From Bedellia somnulentella (lineage: Eukaryota > Arthropoda > Insecta > Lepidoptera > Bedelliidae), in assembly GCA_963576735.1 (NCBI GenBank), contig OY755173.1, forward strand, positions 19,872,873 through 19,936,872: a stretch of DNA of 64,000 nucleotides. Reading direction: 5' to 3'. This document shows, one piece after another, positions 1 through 11,300 of this stretch. Below the pieces are notes generated by a model, which did no database searches, had not been told where the DNA came from, and worked only from the letters and a program-made list of their open reading frames with translations. Both the position numbers and the translations under genes were made by a program. Each line of letters starts with the position of its first letter. Position 1 is the stretch's first letter.

Positions 1-54
1 TAGTACCTCTGCCAACCCCTTCGGGGAAATTCGGCGTGAGCGTTTATGTTATAC
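1..54 (+). repeat. SINE-C 3' end
   Basis: Last about 55 bp of the tRNA-derived SINE-C family (cctctgccaaccccttcggg to the gtttatgttat tail). The copy begins left of the window. Confidence 0.8.
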
Positions 55-330
55 CATTTAATTCTCAATGAAAAGATGTACTTTTTTAATGCCACAATTC
101 ACTTACAGATAAGTTTAAATCTAATTGCAGTTCCGATTCAAAATAAATATTGTTGTGAGATGAACCCGTAGGAAATTCAGTTCACATATTTCACGTTTAG
201 GTCATTTAGTTACGTTTGAAAATATCCCAAATGGAGCCATGGTGACACCAAGCAGATTCATCTATCAACTTTAAATTTATTAAAACTTTGTAACGTAAAA
301 TGATTTTGTGCCTAAATAAAGATTTTCTAA

Positions 331-468
331 CGCTTGATTTCTGAATTGAGTATTCAAGCTGAGAACGACTTAAGTATCGTTTTGTCTCATTCAGTTGTTA
401 AGTTTTCAATGCGGCAGAACGATACTTAAGTTGTTCTCAGCTGGAATACTCAATTCAGAAATCGGGCG
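331..468. mobile_element. PIF/Harbinger-type MITE, copy 1 (138 bp, palindromic)
   Basis: The ends are inverted repeats (cgc-tgatttctgaattgag and its complement) flanked by TAA on both sides, as PIF/Harbinger elements leave. The almost identical copy 2, of the same length, is at 42072-42209. Confidence 0.8.
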
Positions 469-562
469 TAAGTGTTTCTAAGCACAGATAAATAAAGATC
501 TTCTATGTGTTAGACCAATAACCGATTTATATATCCTTATATTTATTGAAAACAAAACAAAG

Positions 563-829
563 ATAACATAACATAAACATTCACGCCGTTTATCCCCGAA
601 GGGGTTGGCAGAGGTACCAATACTTCTGAACTCACATGGCAGCGCCATCTAGTGTCCAGAGAAGGTACCCACGTTTTGCTTAGACAGTGTACTCACGTGA
701 TAGGGGGCAGGCCTATCGCCATTTTGTACGAATACACTGTCACATGACTAAGTACAACTCAGCCATGTAGGTTTCCTCACGATGTTTTCCCTCACCGTTA
801 ACAACCATGATAAATTAACCACACATAAA
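563..829 (-). repeat. SINE-C copy, 5'-truncated
   Basis: Runs in reverse from the ataacataaac tail to the ccatgataaattaacc segment. Shares a variant block (ctgaactcacatggcagcg) with the next copy. Confidence 0.8.
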
Positions 830-969
830 GTATAATATAGCACCAGGTTCTTGAGAGAAATTAGGGGAGGACTAAGAAATTTTCGATCCTCGCTGAGTGC
901 ATATAGTTATTGTAATTTAATCTATTTGCAATATCCGTTATTTTTAAATTTACTTACATTCACAACATA

Positions 970-1143
970 AACGTAAACATAACATAAACATAAACGTTCA
1001 CGCCGTTTTTATCCCCGAAGGGGTTGGCAGAGGTACCAATACTCCTGAACTCACATGGCAAGCGCCATCTAGTTTCCAGAGAAGGTACCCACGTTTTGCT
1101 TAGACAGTGTACTCACGTGATAGGGGGCAGGCCTATCGCCGTT
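970..1143 (-). repeat. SINE-C copy, truncated, same variant as the previous copy
   Basis: Same unusual internal block (gcgccatctagt-tccagag) as at 563-829; ends abruptly at gccgttttttt. Confidence 0.78.
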
Positions 1144-1185
1144 TTTTTACATTCACAAGTAAGATATAAAGTACCCATTCTTTAC

Positions 1186-1412
1186 CTGTGCAGAGTCGGC
1201 TTAGAATAGCACTACCCAATTTCTTCCCCTGGGAGTTCGTGAAAGGCGGCTAAGGCTGTTGGGGATTTTCTAGTGATTTTGGCGATACCGTTTGAAACCC
1301 GTCACCAAAACCTTTGTTTTACAGCCTTATACCCACACAACATCCAAAAATGGCTGCGGAATATCTTATTCCGAAGCTCTGGCTATCCCTTCTAGGGATT
1401 CATAAAAATAAA
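1186..1412 (+). repeat. SINE-A copy, 5' part, split by a LINE
   Basis: From gtcggcttagaatagcac to cttctagggatt; the remaining 3' end is at 2109-2150, after the LINE. Confidence 0.78.
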
Positions 1413-2108
1413 ATAAAATAAAATGCATTTATTTACAAGAAACATGAATGGTTGACAAATAAATTATATACGTGCTTTACATGTTCTGCCGAAGACCGGC
1501 GTGTAAATATTAAGTTGTAATATGGTTTTACATTTATATGACACATTGTAAAAAATATTTTTTTTTATATATATTGAACAATTAAATTTGAAATTATGTA
1601 TTAAAAAGACGAAACAAACAAACATTCAATTCACATGCTTTGTCAATAAGTATAAATAATAAAAACAGGATATTATTAATAAAATGTCATATACCTATAT
1701 TTTTTTAAATGTCACAATTACTTAAGATGTCATTCACTTTATAAAAACAATTTTCAATCAGATAATTAAATAGTCAATTTGTTAAACCCCTCAGCGTCAT
1801 ATTTTTCATGACATCACTTAGTGCATTATACAATTTTATTGCCATGTTGTAACAATTTCTTTCGCTAATTGCCAAGCATTTCCGATTGGGGTATTCCAAT
1901 TGTACATTGTGGTTGCCACGTTGAGGTCTGTTAGTTGGAACTTTTAGTTTAAATAGTGAAAGATTTTTATTTACAAATATTAAAGTCTCGTAAATATACA
2001 AGCAAGGCGTTGGAAGTATTTTGAGTCTTTTGAATAAGGGGACGCAGGAATCTAGCATATCTGCATTACAAATAACTCGCACGCATTTTTTTTGTATTTT
2101 ATATAAAG
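1413..2108 (-). mobile_element. LINE relic inserted into SINE-A
   Basis: 5'-truncated non-LTR element in reverse orientation. It has a 3' (TTTTA)n-like tail at 1413-1436 and a 3' UTR, then coding sequence at 1774-2112 (QKKCVRVICNADMLDS, AISERNCYNMAIKLYN), which resembles the C-terminal end of lepidopteran LINE polyproteins. SINE-A sequence continues on both sides. Confidence 0.8.
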
Positions 2109-2112
2109 CCAT
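1774..2112 (-). pseudogene. LINE polyprotein C-terminal fragment
   Basis: 112 codons, no catalytic motif left. Reads QKKCVRVICNADM, LFKRLKILPTPCLYIYET, NVQLEYPNRK and AIKLYNALSDVMK. Host function unlikely. Confidence 0.75.
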
Positions 2113-2150
2113 AGCCGTGAGTATGTATCTATTTATGTATCTTTATGTTA
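2109..2150 (+). repeat. SINE-A 3' end (continuation)
   Basis: catagccgtgagtatgtatc, followed by degenerate tatg repeats. Confidence 0.7.
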
Positions 2151-2559
2151 CGAGGAAGAAACTCTTTTGCCAAGCTTTAAACATGGCAAATGATTCCGAA
2201 TCTCTGTTTTTATTTTTTTGGAATTCTACTTTTAGAGTGGGTAGTAAGTAATAGGTGATAAATCAATAAGGACAAAACTACTATTTCGATCCATACTTGT
2301 TAAGGTCATCAGACAATCCATCGTCGCCAAAAATCGAGAAAATGATCGACACCAAAGGTCACACTCAAGGCCGCTGCGGTCTATGAACCTGCGCCCACTC
2401 ATACCACGGAATATATTAACTATACCTATACCACATTGTCGTTTTGAGAATGAGATTGATATTACCAGATTGTCAGTAAGGGTTTGTTCGGAAGTGTAAT
2501 AGGTACTAATTAAAGAAAGTTTTTTCCGAGAGATTTGAGGTAACACTTCTAGGTACATC
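2151..2559. other. No recognised feature
   Basis: About 400 bp of AT-rich sequence. Open frames here lack coding character. Confidence 0.5.
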
Positions 2560-2813
2560 ATACATACATACATATACTCACGGCTATAAATCCCTAAAAG
2601 AGGTAGCCAGAGCTGAGAAATTTCCAATTTCTCAGCTCTGGCTAATTTTGGAAGTTGAGTGGGGAAAAGATGGTAGAATAAAGGTTTTTGGTGATGGGTC
2701 TCCAACCGCATCGCCCAAAAATCCCTTAAAAAGCCCTAATACCGTTAGTCGCCTCTTACGTACACCCACCAGAAGAAATGGGGTAGTGCTATTCTAAGCC
2801 GACGCTACACAGC
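2560..2813 (-). repeat. SINE-A copy
   Basis: Near full length in reverse. Contains an exact short palindrome around gagctgagaaatttcc. Confidence 0.9.
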
Positions 2814-3030
2814 TAGGTAGATCATAGTGCAATAATGAATACTTAATCAATTATACAATGTCTACAAAACATTTTATAATTCTATACTGTCTTTATGGCT
2901 TTATTTTTTATCCTCTCTGTATTATTACCCAAAATATTAGTTTTCAAAGTGTTAGTCTTATTCGTGTGTAAAGCGTTCGTCAATTTATAAGAAGTTATGA
3001 CGTTTATAAATCACTGAGACTACATAAATG

Positions 3031-3198
3031 CGGCTTTTAAGGGATTTTTGGGAGATGCGGTTGGAGACTCATCACCAACAACTTTACCATCTTTTCCGCA
3101 CTCAATTTTCTAAAAGTGGCTGACGAATTTCTAATTCCTTAGCTCTAGCTACCCCTTCTAGGGATTTATAGCCGTGAGTATGTATGTATGTATGTAAG
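3031..3198 (+). repeat. SINE-A copy, 5'-truncated
   Basis: From ggcttttaagggatttttgg to the tatgtatgtatg tail. Confidence 0.85.
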
Positions 3199-3657
3199 GC
3201 TACATAATATGTGTAAATATATAACCAGGATCATTCAACTTATCGAGGACCGATTCCGTCGAGCCGGTCCAGTCCTTATTTGTTTGATTTATAAAACCAT
3301 AAAACCCAATTAAACCTCGCTTAACCGCAAATGATAATTCTTTAAAAGTCTTATAATAATTCGCTTTACGCATGTACCGCGTTTCATGTGGGTCACATCG
3401 CATCGTTATATAGTAAAACTTATACCATTCAATAACCTTCTTCTCGGGCGACTGCCTTTAAAGTTGTAAAGAGGATAGAAAGAGATTTAGATAACTCGAA
3501 TGTGTATCTTAGAACCAATAAGGACTACTCGGGTGACAGTGAATTTGTACAAAAACCTTGCCTCTATCATTTGGACGCACTGTCCCAAACATAATTTCTG
3601 TACTCTGCACACCAGGTCACTAATTATAACCAACTAACCTAGTAGCTGAGAACTTTG
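3199..3657. other. No recognised feature
   Basis: Unique-looking AT-rich sequence; includes the upstream copy of the next SINE's 19-bp target duplication at its right end. Confidence 0.5.
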
Positions 3658-3904
3658 CCGTGTAGTGCCGGCTTAGAATGTCGCTACCCGTTTCTACCCA
3701 AGGTTGTCGTAAGAGGCGACTAAGGGTATTGGGGCTTTTTATTGGATTTTTGGGCGGTGCGGTTGGAGACCCATCACCAAGAACCGTTATTTTACCATCT
3801 TGTCCCCACTCAACTTCCAAAAGTGGCTGAGGAATTTATAATTCCTTAGCTGTGGCTACCCTAGGGAAATATAGCCGTGAGTATATGTATGTACGTATGT
3901 ATGT
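3658..3904 (+). repeat. SINE-A full-length copy with 19-bp target-site duplication
   Basis: Starts gccgtgtagtgccggc, ends (tatg)n. Flanked on both sides by acctagtagctgagaactt, a duplication typical of LINE-driven integration. This is the best evidence in the window that SINE-A is a retroposon. Confidence 0.93.
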
Positions 3905-4637
3905 TACCTAGTAGCTGAGAACTTCTTCCTTATAGGAAGTAGGTCAAAAAGAACCGTTGCCGTTGGTGTGCTAGTCCAGCTATATTTAGCCATATTTTTC
4001 GATTTTAAGCTGGTCACCTGGGTCCCATTAAGATAAAAATTTGTAAAAACAGCGTAGCCTGTTAAACACGACACAAAATGGTATTAAATTAGATAAAATC
4101 CATTATTGTCGCGAGATAACTTACGACTTACATGCCGTTTGCAATACTCTGTACCGTTGCCTTTATCGTCATTTACATTGGATTTTCGTATTTGTATGTT
4201 GGGTGGCACTTTTGATGTTTGCACTTTCAAATAACTCTGACAGTAATACGAGGGTCATTTGAAATGTTCTTAGCCTAACATACTTAAAAGAGCAACATGA
4301 TTTTAATATAGTTTTGCAGAATACTTTCTCCAGATAAACAATCTATCCTTTTTCCCTCAAAATCGACGCACTAGGGATCGAATTTAAATAAAAATCTTCG
4401 TCTAATAAACTCCCCTTATATATATAACGAAGACATTTTTCTCCTTTATGGATCTACCTAGCTACGTATACCCAAACCCATGGTCCCACAATGATATAAC
4501 CAGAGCTGGGAAGTCAACGAATCCGCCAACACTTCTAGAAATTCCTTCCCATCAATCAGTATAAAGTCCCGGACTCTTCTACGAGTCTTGGTGTAACATT
4601 CTATGGCAGTTTTCAGATATTAAGCCACATGACAAAT
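3905..4637. other. No recognised feature
   Basis: 730 bp of unique-looking sequence between two SINE-A copies; no coding signal seen on either strand. Confidence 0.5.
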
Positions 4638-4864
4638 GCCGTGTAGTGCCGGCTTAGAATGTCGCTACCCCTTTCTACCCACGGGTGTCGTAAGAGGCGA
4701 CTAAGGGTATTGGGGCTATTTATTGGAGACCCATCACCAAAAACCTTTATTTTACCACCTTTTCCCCACTCTACTTCCAAAAGTGGCTGAGGAATTTATA
4801 ATTCCTTGGCTCTGGCTACCTCTTCTAGGGAATTATAGCCGTGAGTATATGTATGTATGTATGT
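4638..4864 (+). repeat. SINE-A copy
   Basis: Flanked by acatga(c/t)aaat. Has a short internal deletion after the tattggggc segment. Confidence 0.92.
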
Positions 4865-5137
4865 ACATGATAAATCGTACAATCTAACTATTTGTCAAGT
4901 GATATTGACATATTCTCGTTTAAAACTAGGACAACGTTGTTGTTATTGCGCTGACGCTACTTTTAGCGTTTACTGTGTAGTGCGGCTGGTAATCGGATAA
5001 GAAGTTATTATTTGTTTTAGCTATAGTAAATAATAATAAATAAAAATTATATAATTTGGAGGGCGTATCTAAATGACACTGACAACGACACGATACACAG
5101 TGCATGTGTAAAATAAACACTTCATTGCAATATTTAT

Positions 5138-5387
5138 ACATATACATACATACATATACTCACGGCTATAATTCCCTAAAAGGGGTAGCCAGAGCTAAGG
5201 AATTATAAATTCCTCAGCCACTTTTGGAAGTTGAATGGGGAAAAGATCGTAAAATAAAGGTTTTTAGTGATGGGTCTCCAACCGCATCGCCCGAAAATCC
5301 AATAAAAAACCCCAATACCCTTTGTCGCCTCTTACGACACCCGTGGGTAGGAAGGGGTAGCGACATTCTAAGCCGGCACTATACGGC
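5138..5387 (-). repeat. SINE-A copy
   Basis: Full length in reverse; flanked by aatattt(a/g)t. Confidence 0.92.
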
Positions 5388-5621
5388 AATATTTGTATTG
5401 GAATAATTTATAAATAGGTGGAAAAGGTGTGGCGATAAGTATGTAAGTTGTGTACCTTAAAACCATAGATAATATTATTAGTCAAAGCATCTAAAAAGTA
5501 ACTAAATTAGCTTTGCTTTGCTTGCCAAGTTAGGCCAAGTGTCAAAAGTTGTTGAGGCCAGTTAATACATGGTTTTTGGCGGAAGTCTATGCCGACTACT
5601 GGTCGCGGGTAGTTGTTCTAA

Positions 5622-5815
5622 AGAGCTTATTCCATTACACTTTGTCGTTTCTGAATTCAGACGTCCTTCGAAGTTACTGCCGCAGACACTTGTTATTCCA
5701 CTACACAAATTTGTCTACTTTTCAGAAGCCTAGCGTTCTGAACGTTATTCCACTAGTCTGAATTCAGATTCTGTGGCTCTCAGACGTCTTCATTCAGACA
5801 AATGGAATAAGCTCT
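5622..5815. mobile_element. MITE with 14-bp terminal repeats and TAA duplication
   Basis: Ends agagcttattccat and atggaataagctct are exact inverted repeats flanked by TAA. Three internal ttattcca(t/c)ta(c/g) units. Probably PIF/Harbinger-like by target size; no coding capacity. Confidence 0.72.
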
Positions 5816-6180
5816 TAAGGGTCGCGGTCACTCAAAATTAAAAATACACATTATTAATTTTAAATAGTAGGTTAATTCTATTTGTACTTACTTCTTTTCA
5901 CATTCAGCTTCCATCATATTCAACATTATTTTTGTAAATGCTCTTATAATATTCACTTCAAGGTAAGCGTATGTTAAAAAAATATGAAAATATAATTATT
6001 AATATCATATATCTCTGCAATAATGATATGATGAATACTATTTTTGACAACGGCTAAGACGCATTGATTATGCAGGCTTAATAAGAGGGTTGGGGGTTCA
6101 ATCGCTGCTGAGGGCTAATCAAAAAGTTTCTTTAGATGCAGAGCTTGGCCCGTCTAACTATACCACACACAATATAATAA

Positions 6181-6380
6181 TATACATACATACATATACT
6201 CACGGCTATGTTTCCCTAGAAGGGGTAACCAGAGCTAAGGAATTATAAATTCCTCAGCCACTTTTGGAAGTTTAGTGGGGAAAAGATGGAAAAATCAAGG
6301 TTTTTGGTGATGGGTCTCCAACAGCAGCAACAGCAGTGGGTAGAAAGGGGTAGCGACATTCTAAGCCGGCACTACACGGC
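6181..6380 (-). repeat. SINE-A copy with internal deletion
   Basis: Reverse copy lacking about 50 bp in the middle, replaced by a short cagcagcaacagcag run. Confidence 0.88.
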
Positions 6381-6515
6381 ATATAACAACAATAATATAA
6401 CAGCAATATATGATTAATAAAACAATCAATATCAACAACGAAGAAAAACGAAGACGATAATGTACCTATAACAATTTGATAGTCAGATCAATACATGCAT
6501 TAGACATATGCAAAT

Positions 6516-6763
6516 ACATACATACATACATATATTCACGGCTATAATTCCCTAGAAGGGGTAGCCAGAGCCAAGGAATTATAAATTCCTCAGCCACTTT
6601 TGGAAGTTGAGTTGGGAAAAGGCGGTAAAATAAAGGTTTTTGGTGATGGGTCTCCAACCGCATCGCCCAAAAATTCAATAAAAAGTCCCAATACCCTTAG
6701 TCGCCTCTTACGACACCCGTGGGTAGAAAGGGGTAGCGACATTCTAAGCCGGCACTACACGGC
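6516..6763 (-). repeat. SINE-A copy
   Basis: Full length, flanked by atatgcaaatac. Confidence 0.92.
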
Positions 6764-6927
6764 GAATATGCAAATACTTACTCATAAATATTACGATAAC
6801 TTTAGATGTATTTATTTTTGTTTTAGATGGAGCTAAGAAATACCTCATTTCTTACGCATTGGATATTTTTACTTCAAGTAAGTCACATTTTATACTAATT
6901 ACTCAGAGAGTATATTTGATTGTCTTG

Positions 6928-7183
6928 CACATACTCACGGCTATTTATCCGAAACAAGTGTAGCCAGAATTTCGAAAATTTGTTGTCCTTGTAAATCCTT
7001 CAGATGTTTTTGTAAATTCAGTGTGGAAAATATACTTTGAAAAAGGATGGTAGGTGGTGGATCGGTTACCAGTCGTATTGCTCAAAAATTACTTAATAAG
7101 ATGGAGGTGCCTGAAGGGTTTTCTGTTTCTGAAGCTCTGGCTACCCTTTTTAGGGATTTATAGCCGTTAGCATATGTATGTAT
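6928..7183. repeat. Degenerate SINE-A, reverse then forward fragments head to head
   Basis: Reverse remnants (actcacggctatttatccg) to about 7100, then a forward 3' end (gaagctctggctaccc to gcatatgtatgtatg). Confidence 0.65.
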
Positions 7184-7315
7184 GGAACAAAACTCCACCG
7201 AAACTCGCATGATTCTTATACAACTTTACAAGCATATTCAATAGGTCTGAGAAAACGACTATTTATATATTTTTTTATTTTATTTTCTTCTTTATTTTAT
7301 TTTATTTTCTTTCTT

Positions 7316-7685
7316 AAACAACCGTGATAGCCCAGTGGGTAGAACACTCGGTTATCGTGCAAACGACTAGTGTTCAAATCCTGGGTCGGGCCTACACCAA
7401 TTTGTCTTTTCTAAAGACATATGTGTGGTTAATTTATCATGGTTGTTAACGGTGAGGGAAAACATCGTGAGGAAACCCACATGGCTGAGTTGTACTTAGT
7501 CATGTGACAGTGTATTCGTACAAAAACGGCGATAGGCCTGCCCCCTATCACGTGAGTACACTGTCCATGCGAAACGTGGGTACTCTGAACACCAGGTGAC
7601 AAATTCAGGTGATGTTCAGAAGTATTAATACCTTTGCCAACGCCTTCGGGGATATTCGGCCTGAACGTTTATGTTATGTTATGTT
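7316..7685 (+). repeat. SINE-C full-length copy (tRNA-derived)
   Basis: The head has a pol III A-box-like tagcccagtgggtagaac and a B-box-like tgttcaaatcc. The body then runs to the 3' end, cttcggggatattcggc plus a (tatgt)n tail. The body can fold: gacagtgta pairs with tacactgtc. Confidence 0.9.
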
Positions 7686-7711
7686 TATTTTCTTTAGAAG
7701 ATTAACAGACT

Positions 7712-7805
7712 ACATAAATACATACATATACTCACGGCTATAAATCCCTTAACGGGGCAGCCAGAGCCTTGGAATGAGAAACTCCTAGCCACTTTTGGAA
7801 GGTGA
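7712..7805 (-). repeat. SINE-A 3' end, truncated
   Basis: Reverse; subtype with aatgagaaact rather than the aattataaatt stem. Confidence 0.82.
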
Positions 7806-7972
7806 TTGATTCATTTTTTTTTTCTAAATCTTTACCTATTGTAGTCCCTTTAGGTGTATGACCTAAGCGATGATGTAAGTCCACCTCAATTTCTATTACT
7901 ACTATTTATCATAAAGGTAAGGCAACGTAATTAGTATCATATACATAGTCCATAAAACTTATGCCGTGTAGT

Positions 7973-8208
7973 GCCGGCTTAGAATGTCGCTACCCCTTTC
8001 TACCCACGGGTGTCGTAAGAGGCGACTAAGGGTATTGGGGCTTTTTATTGGATTTTTGGGCGATGCGGTTGGAGACCCATCACCAAAAACCTTTAATTTT
8101 ACTATCTTTTCCCCACTCAATTTCCAAAAGTGGCTGTGGAATTAATAATTCCTTAGCTCTGGCTACCCCTTCTAGGGAAATATAGCCGTGAGTATATGTA
8201 TGTATGTA
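7973..8208 (+). repeat. SINE-A copy inserted beside the LPMO splice acceptor
   Basis: Flanked by ataaaacttat (7962-7972 and 8208-8218). The right copy ends 6 bp before the exon at 8225. Confidence 0.93.
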
Positions 8209-8224
8209 TAAAACTTATATCCAG

Positions 8225-8363
8225 ATGCTGGTGTGCACGCACCGCGGCGCCGAGGGCCACGGGCGGCTGATGGACCCGCCGGCGCGGAACTCCATGTGGC
8301 GGTTCGGCTTCCCCAACCCCGTCAACTACAACGACAACGAGCTCTTTTGTGGGGGATATGCAG
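8225..8363 (+). CDS. LPMO exon with the N-terminal histidine
   Basis: Acceptor tatccag just before 8225; donor gtcttt at 8364. Encodes MLVCTHRGAEG and then the mature HGRLMDPPARNSMWRFGF segment. GC-rich compared with its surroundings. The ATG at 8226 could serve as a start only if the enzyme lacked a signal peptide, which is unlikely for this family. A SINE-A copy ends about 17 bp upstream. Confidence 0.9.
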
Positions 8364-11300
8364 GTCTTTATCATACTTAGGGGTTTGGTTAATAGGGGAT
8401 GTTTATGTAGAGAAAGAATCATTGCATTTCTAAATCTGGCTAAATTTTGAATATTTTTTTATACTTTTTTGAAATATATGGTAAAGTATACACTAAAGAT
8501 TGTGAACCATTGCAAAGAAGCCCGACCTCTATATTTTGTATATCCCTTATATAGGGAAATATTGAATATTGATTTTTCCTTGTGTGAAAGTGTTCTCAAA
8601 CAGAAAGAAAGCGATTAGATTATATAAATTAACCTTTTCAAAATATAGTATAGATTGGGAAAGTTTTTGTTTATGTTCTGTTATTCAAACGTGTTTAACG
8701 GCGCTACATAGACCTCTAACTACAAAGGCTTGTATAATGATGTTGTTTTTGTTAACCGACTTAGTAGTTTGTAAACAACAAGACTGATACAATATGAAAA
8801 ATAGAAGACAGAGTTGACGTAAAAATATATAATGTGATGATGACATTTGGAACAAGTGTTTTGATGATGGTGGTTTTATTGTAGTACAAAGCTATTAGTA
8901 TACTATACGTACTATCCTTACCATACTTAACCATATTTGCCGTGTAGTGTCGGCTTAGAATAACACTACCCCATTTCTACCCGTGGGTGATCGTAAGAGG
9001 TGACTAAGGGTATAGGGGCTTCTTAAGTGATTTTTGGGCGATGTGGTTGGAGACCCGTCACAAAAACATTTATTTATTATTACAATCTATTCCCCAATCA
9101 ACTTCCAAAAGAGGCTGCGGAATTTTTCATTCCAAAGCTCTGGCTACCCCGTTAAGGGATTTATAGCCGTGAGTATATGTATGTATGTATGTATGTACGT
9201 ACTATCCTTAAACTATTAGCTCGAAAATAAGACTCTAATTATGCATAACCGAGTGTGAATGAACTTATAACTTCGATCCCATTGTTCCATATGTGATTAA
9301 CAAGAATTGCTTTGCAACACTTTTGAGGTCAATGGCAGCCTAATATTATGCGTTTGCGACGCAAACAGGAGGTGGGCCGAAATACCACTTTTTTATCATA
9401 CATTTATTTGTGGCTAAAATGAGAATCAATTCGAAAATCTTATCTGTAACGTATTAGCTGTAATGTTATTCTCAGTTATTTATACACAGGGCTTAAAGGT
9501 TTTGATCTTAAATAAGTTCAATGCACTTTCTTGAGAAAACAAAATTAAGTAGTACTAGCTGTACTCCGTGGCTTTACTTGCAACTAATTTTATTTTTGAT
9601 GAGCTCTCGAACTTCGTCTTAATTATATAAATGTTTAACTCTTCAGCTCAGGAATTCTAAACCTGCATATAAATAAAGAAAACCTACGCTACCTAAAGAA
9701 CCTAGATACATAGTTGCGGATTTCTATGCTCAGACCTTTCATTTGATGATATTCTCTTATTGTAGTAACGGAAGAGTATAATACATTTGATAAAATGATA
9801 TATGTTGCATGGATTTATTATTCACCATTACATACTAACCCCACCAATATAACCAATCAAAACCTGAAACTAACAGCATTATGTAAAATCCGCAGTCCAG
9901 TGGGAGCAGAACAAAGGTAAATGCGGCGTGTGCGGGGACGCGCACAACCTGGCCGTGCCGCGGCCGCACGAGGCCGGGGGCATGTACGCCAAGGGAATCA
10001 TCACTAAGCATTATAGTGTGGGACAGGTATGTATTTTATATATTGTGCAGTGTTTTTGTTACTATATCGGGGACACAAAAACTTTTATGCAAAAGTCGCT
10101 GGGATGAAAGTTTCTATTATATTATATGCTATTTTGGTGCTTTAAGTGCGTATCACACAAGTAAGGTAACTGGCATAGCCTGGACAGTTGCGAAACTTAA
10201 ATTGCATGGTGCCTTGCTATGGCCGATGGGGCTTGTAGGTTTTAGAGAGACCGCCACTTACACAACGATACCGATTGGGAAGTTAATCAAGAATTGGACA
10301 GGCAACTTGATGAAGGAAGCGGGAAGCTGATGGCATTGTTGAAATCTTTAAGGGGAGCCCTATGCCGAAGCAGTAAAAGTCTTTTGGCTGGTGTGGTGAT
10401 GATGGTGTCGTCATAAGAGATCACAATACACAGACAGACCAAGTTTACGAGCTTGAAATTATACCGTAGAAAGTTTACATACTTTTAGCGCCATCTAGTA
10501 TCGAGTAGATATACTGTGCAGCAATAACATAGAGTATAACTTTAGTATGATTTTTACCGTACCATGGGTAGTAGTTTCACTTTTTCATCGGAGACTGCGA
10601 CATCTATCCCCAAGCTCATGTTCTAAAATACATTTTATTATAATAGTGTTTTTGATTGATGTGTTTCAGGAAATAGAAGTAGAGATTGAATTAACTGCCA
10701 ATCATCTTGGAGCTTTCGTTATGAAACTTTGCCCAAACAATAATCCAAGTAATGAAGCTTCTCAGGAATGTTTTGACAGGTGAATATTGAAAAAACTATA
10801 CCAGCATATGCATTAAAAGGTAGAAAGTACTTACTGTGAAATTAAAAATTCTTCAGCCAATTTTAGCATCTGAATTTGTGTACTGGTAAAAGAAAACTTG
10901 TCTGGTGTTGAGCTCTTACATGCTCTTTTATTGTTATTTAATTGTTTAATGATTCATATCAGAACATTAACATAAACGTTCACGCCGAATATCCCGACTT
11001 TGTCACAGTACCCACGTTTTGCACGGACAGTGTACTCACGTGATAGAGGGCAGGTCTATCGCCGTTTGGTACGAATACACTGTCACATGAGTAAGTACTA
11101 CTCAGCCAGGTGGGTTTCCTCACGATATTTTCCCTCACCGTTAAAAAATGTAAACGAAGCTAGAGAGGTTTGTCAGGATCGTACGAAGTGGCGATCAATA
11201 GTCTTTGCCTACCCCAATGGCAACTAATGGCGTGAGTATATGTATGTACCGTTAAAAAACCATGATAAATTAACCACACATATGCCATTAGCGAAATACA

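Noticed and set aside
5224..5406. Repeated frame EVEWGKDRKIKVFSDG as a gene
   Set aside because: Occurs in many SINE-A copies with stops and shifts; part of the repeat.
8233..8433. Open frame MHAPRRRGPRAADGPAG and the reverse 8153-8422 frame
   Set aside because: Shadows of the GC-rich LPMO exon in other frames.
10016..10330. 104-aa open frame after the second LPMO exon
   Set aside because: Starts inside the exon in a different frame and runs through the intron; no domain or splice support.
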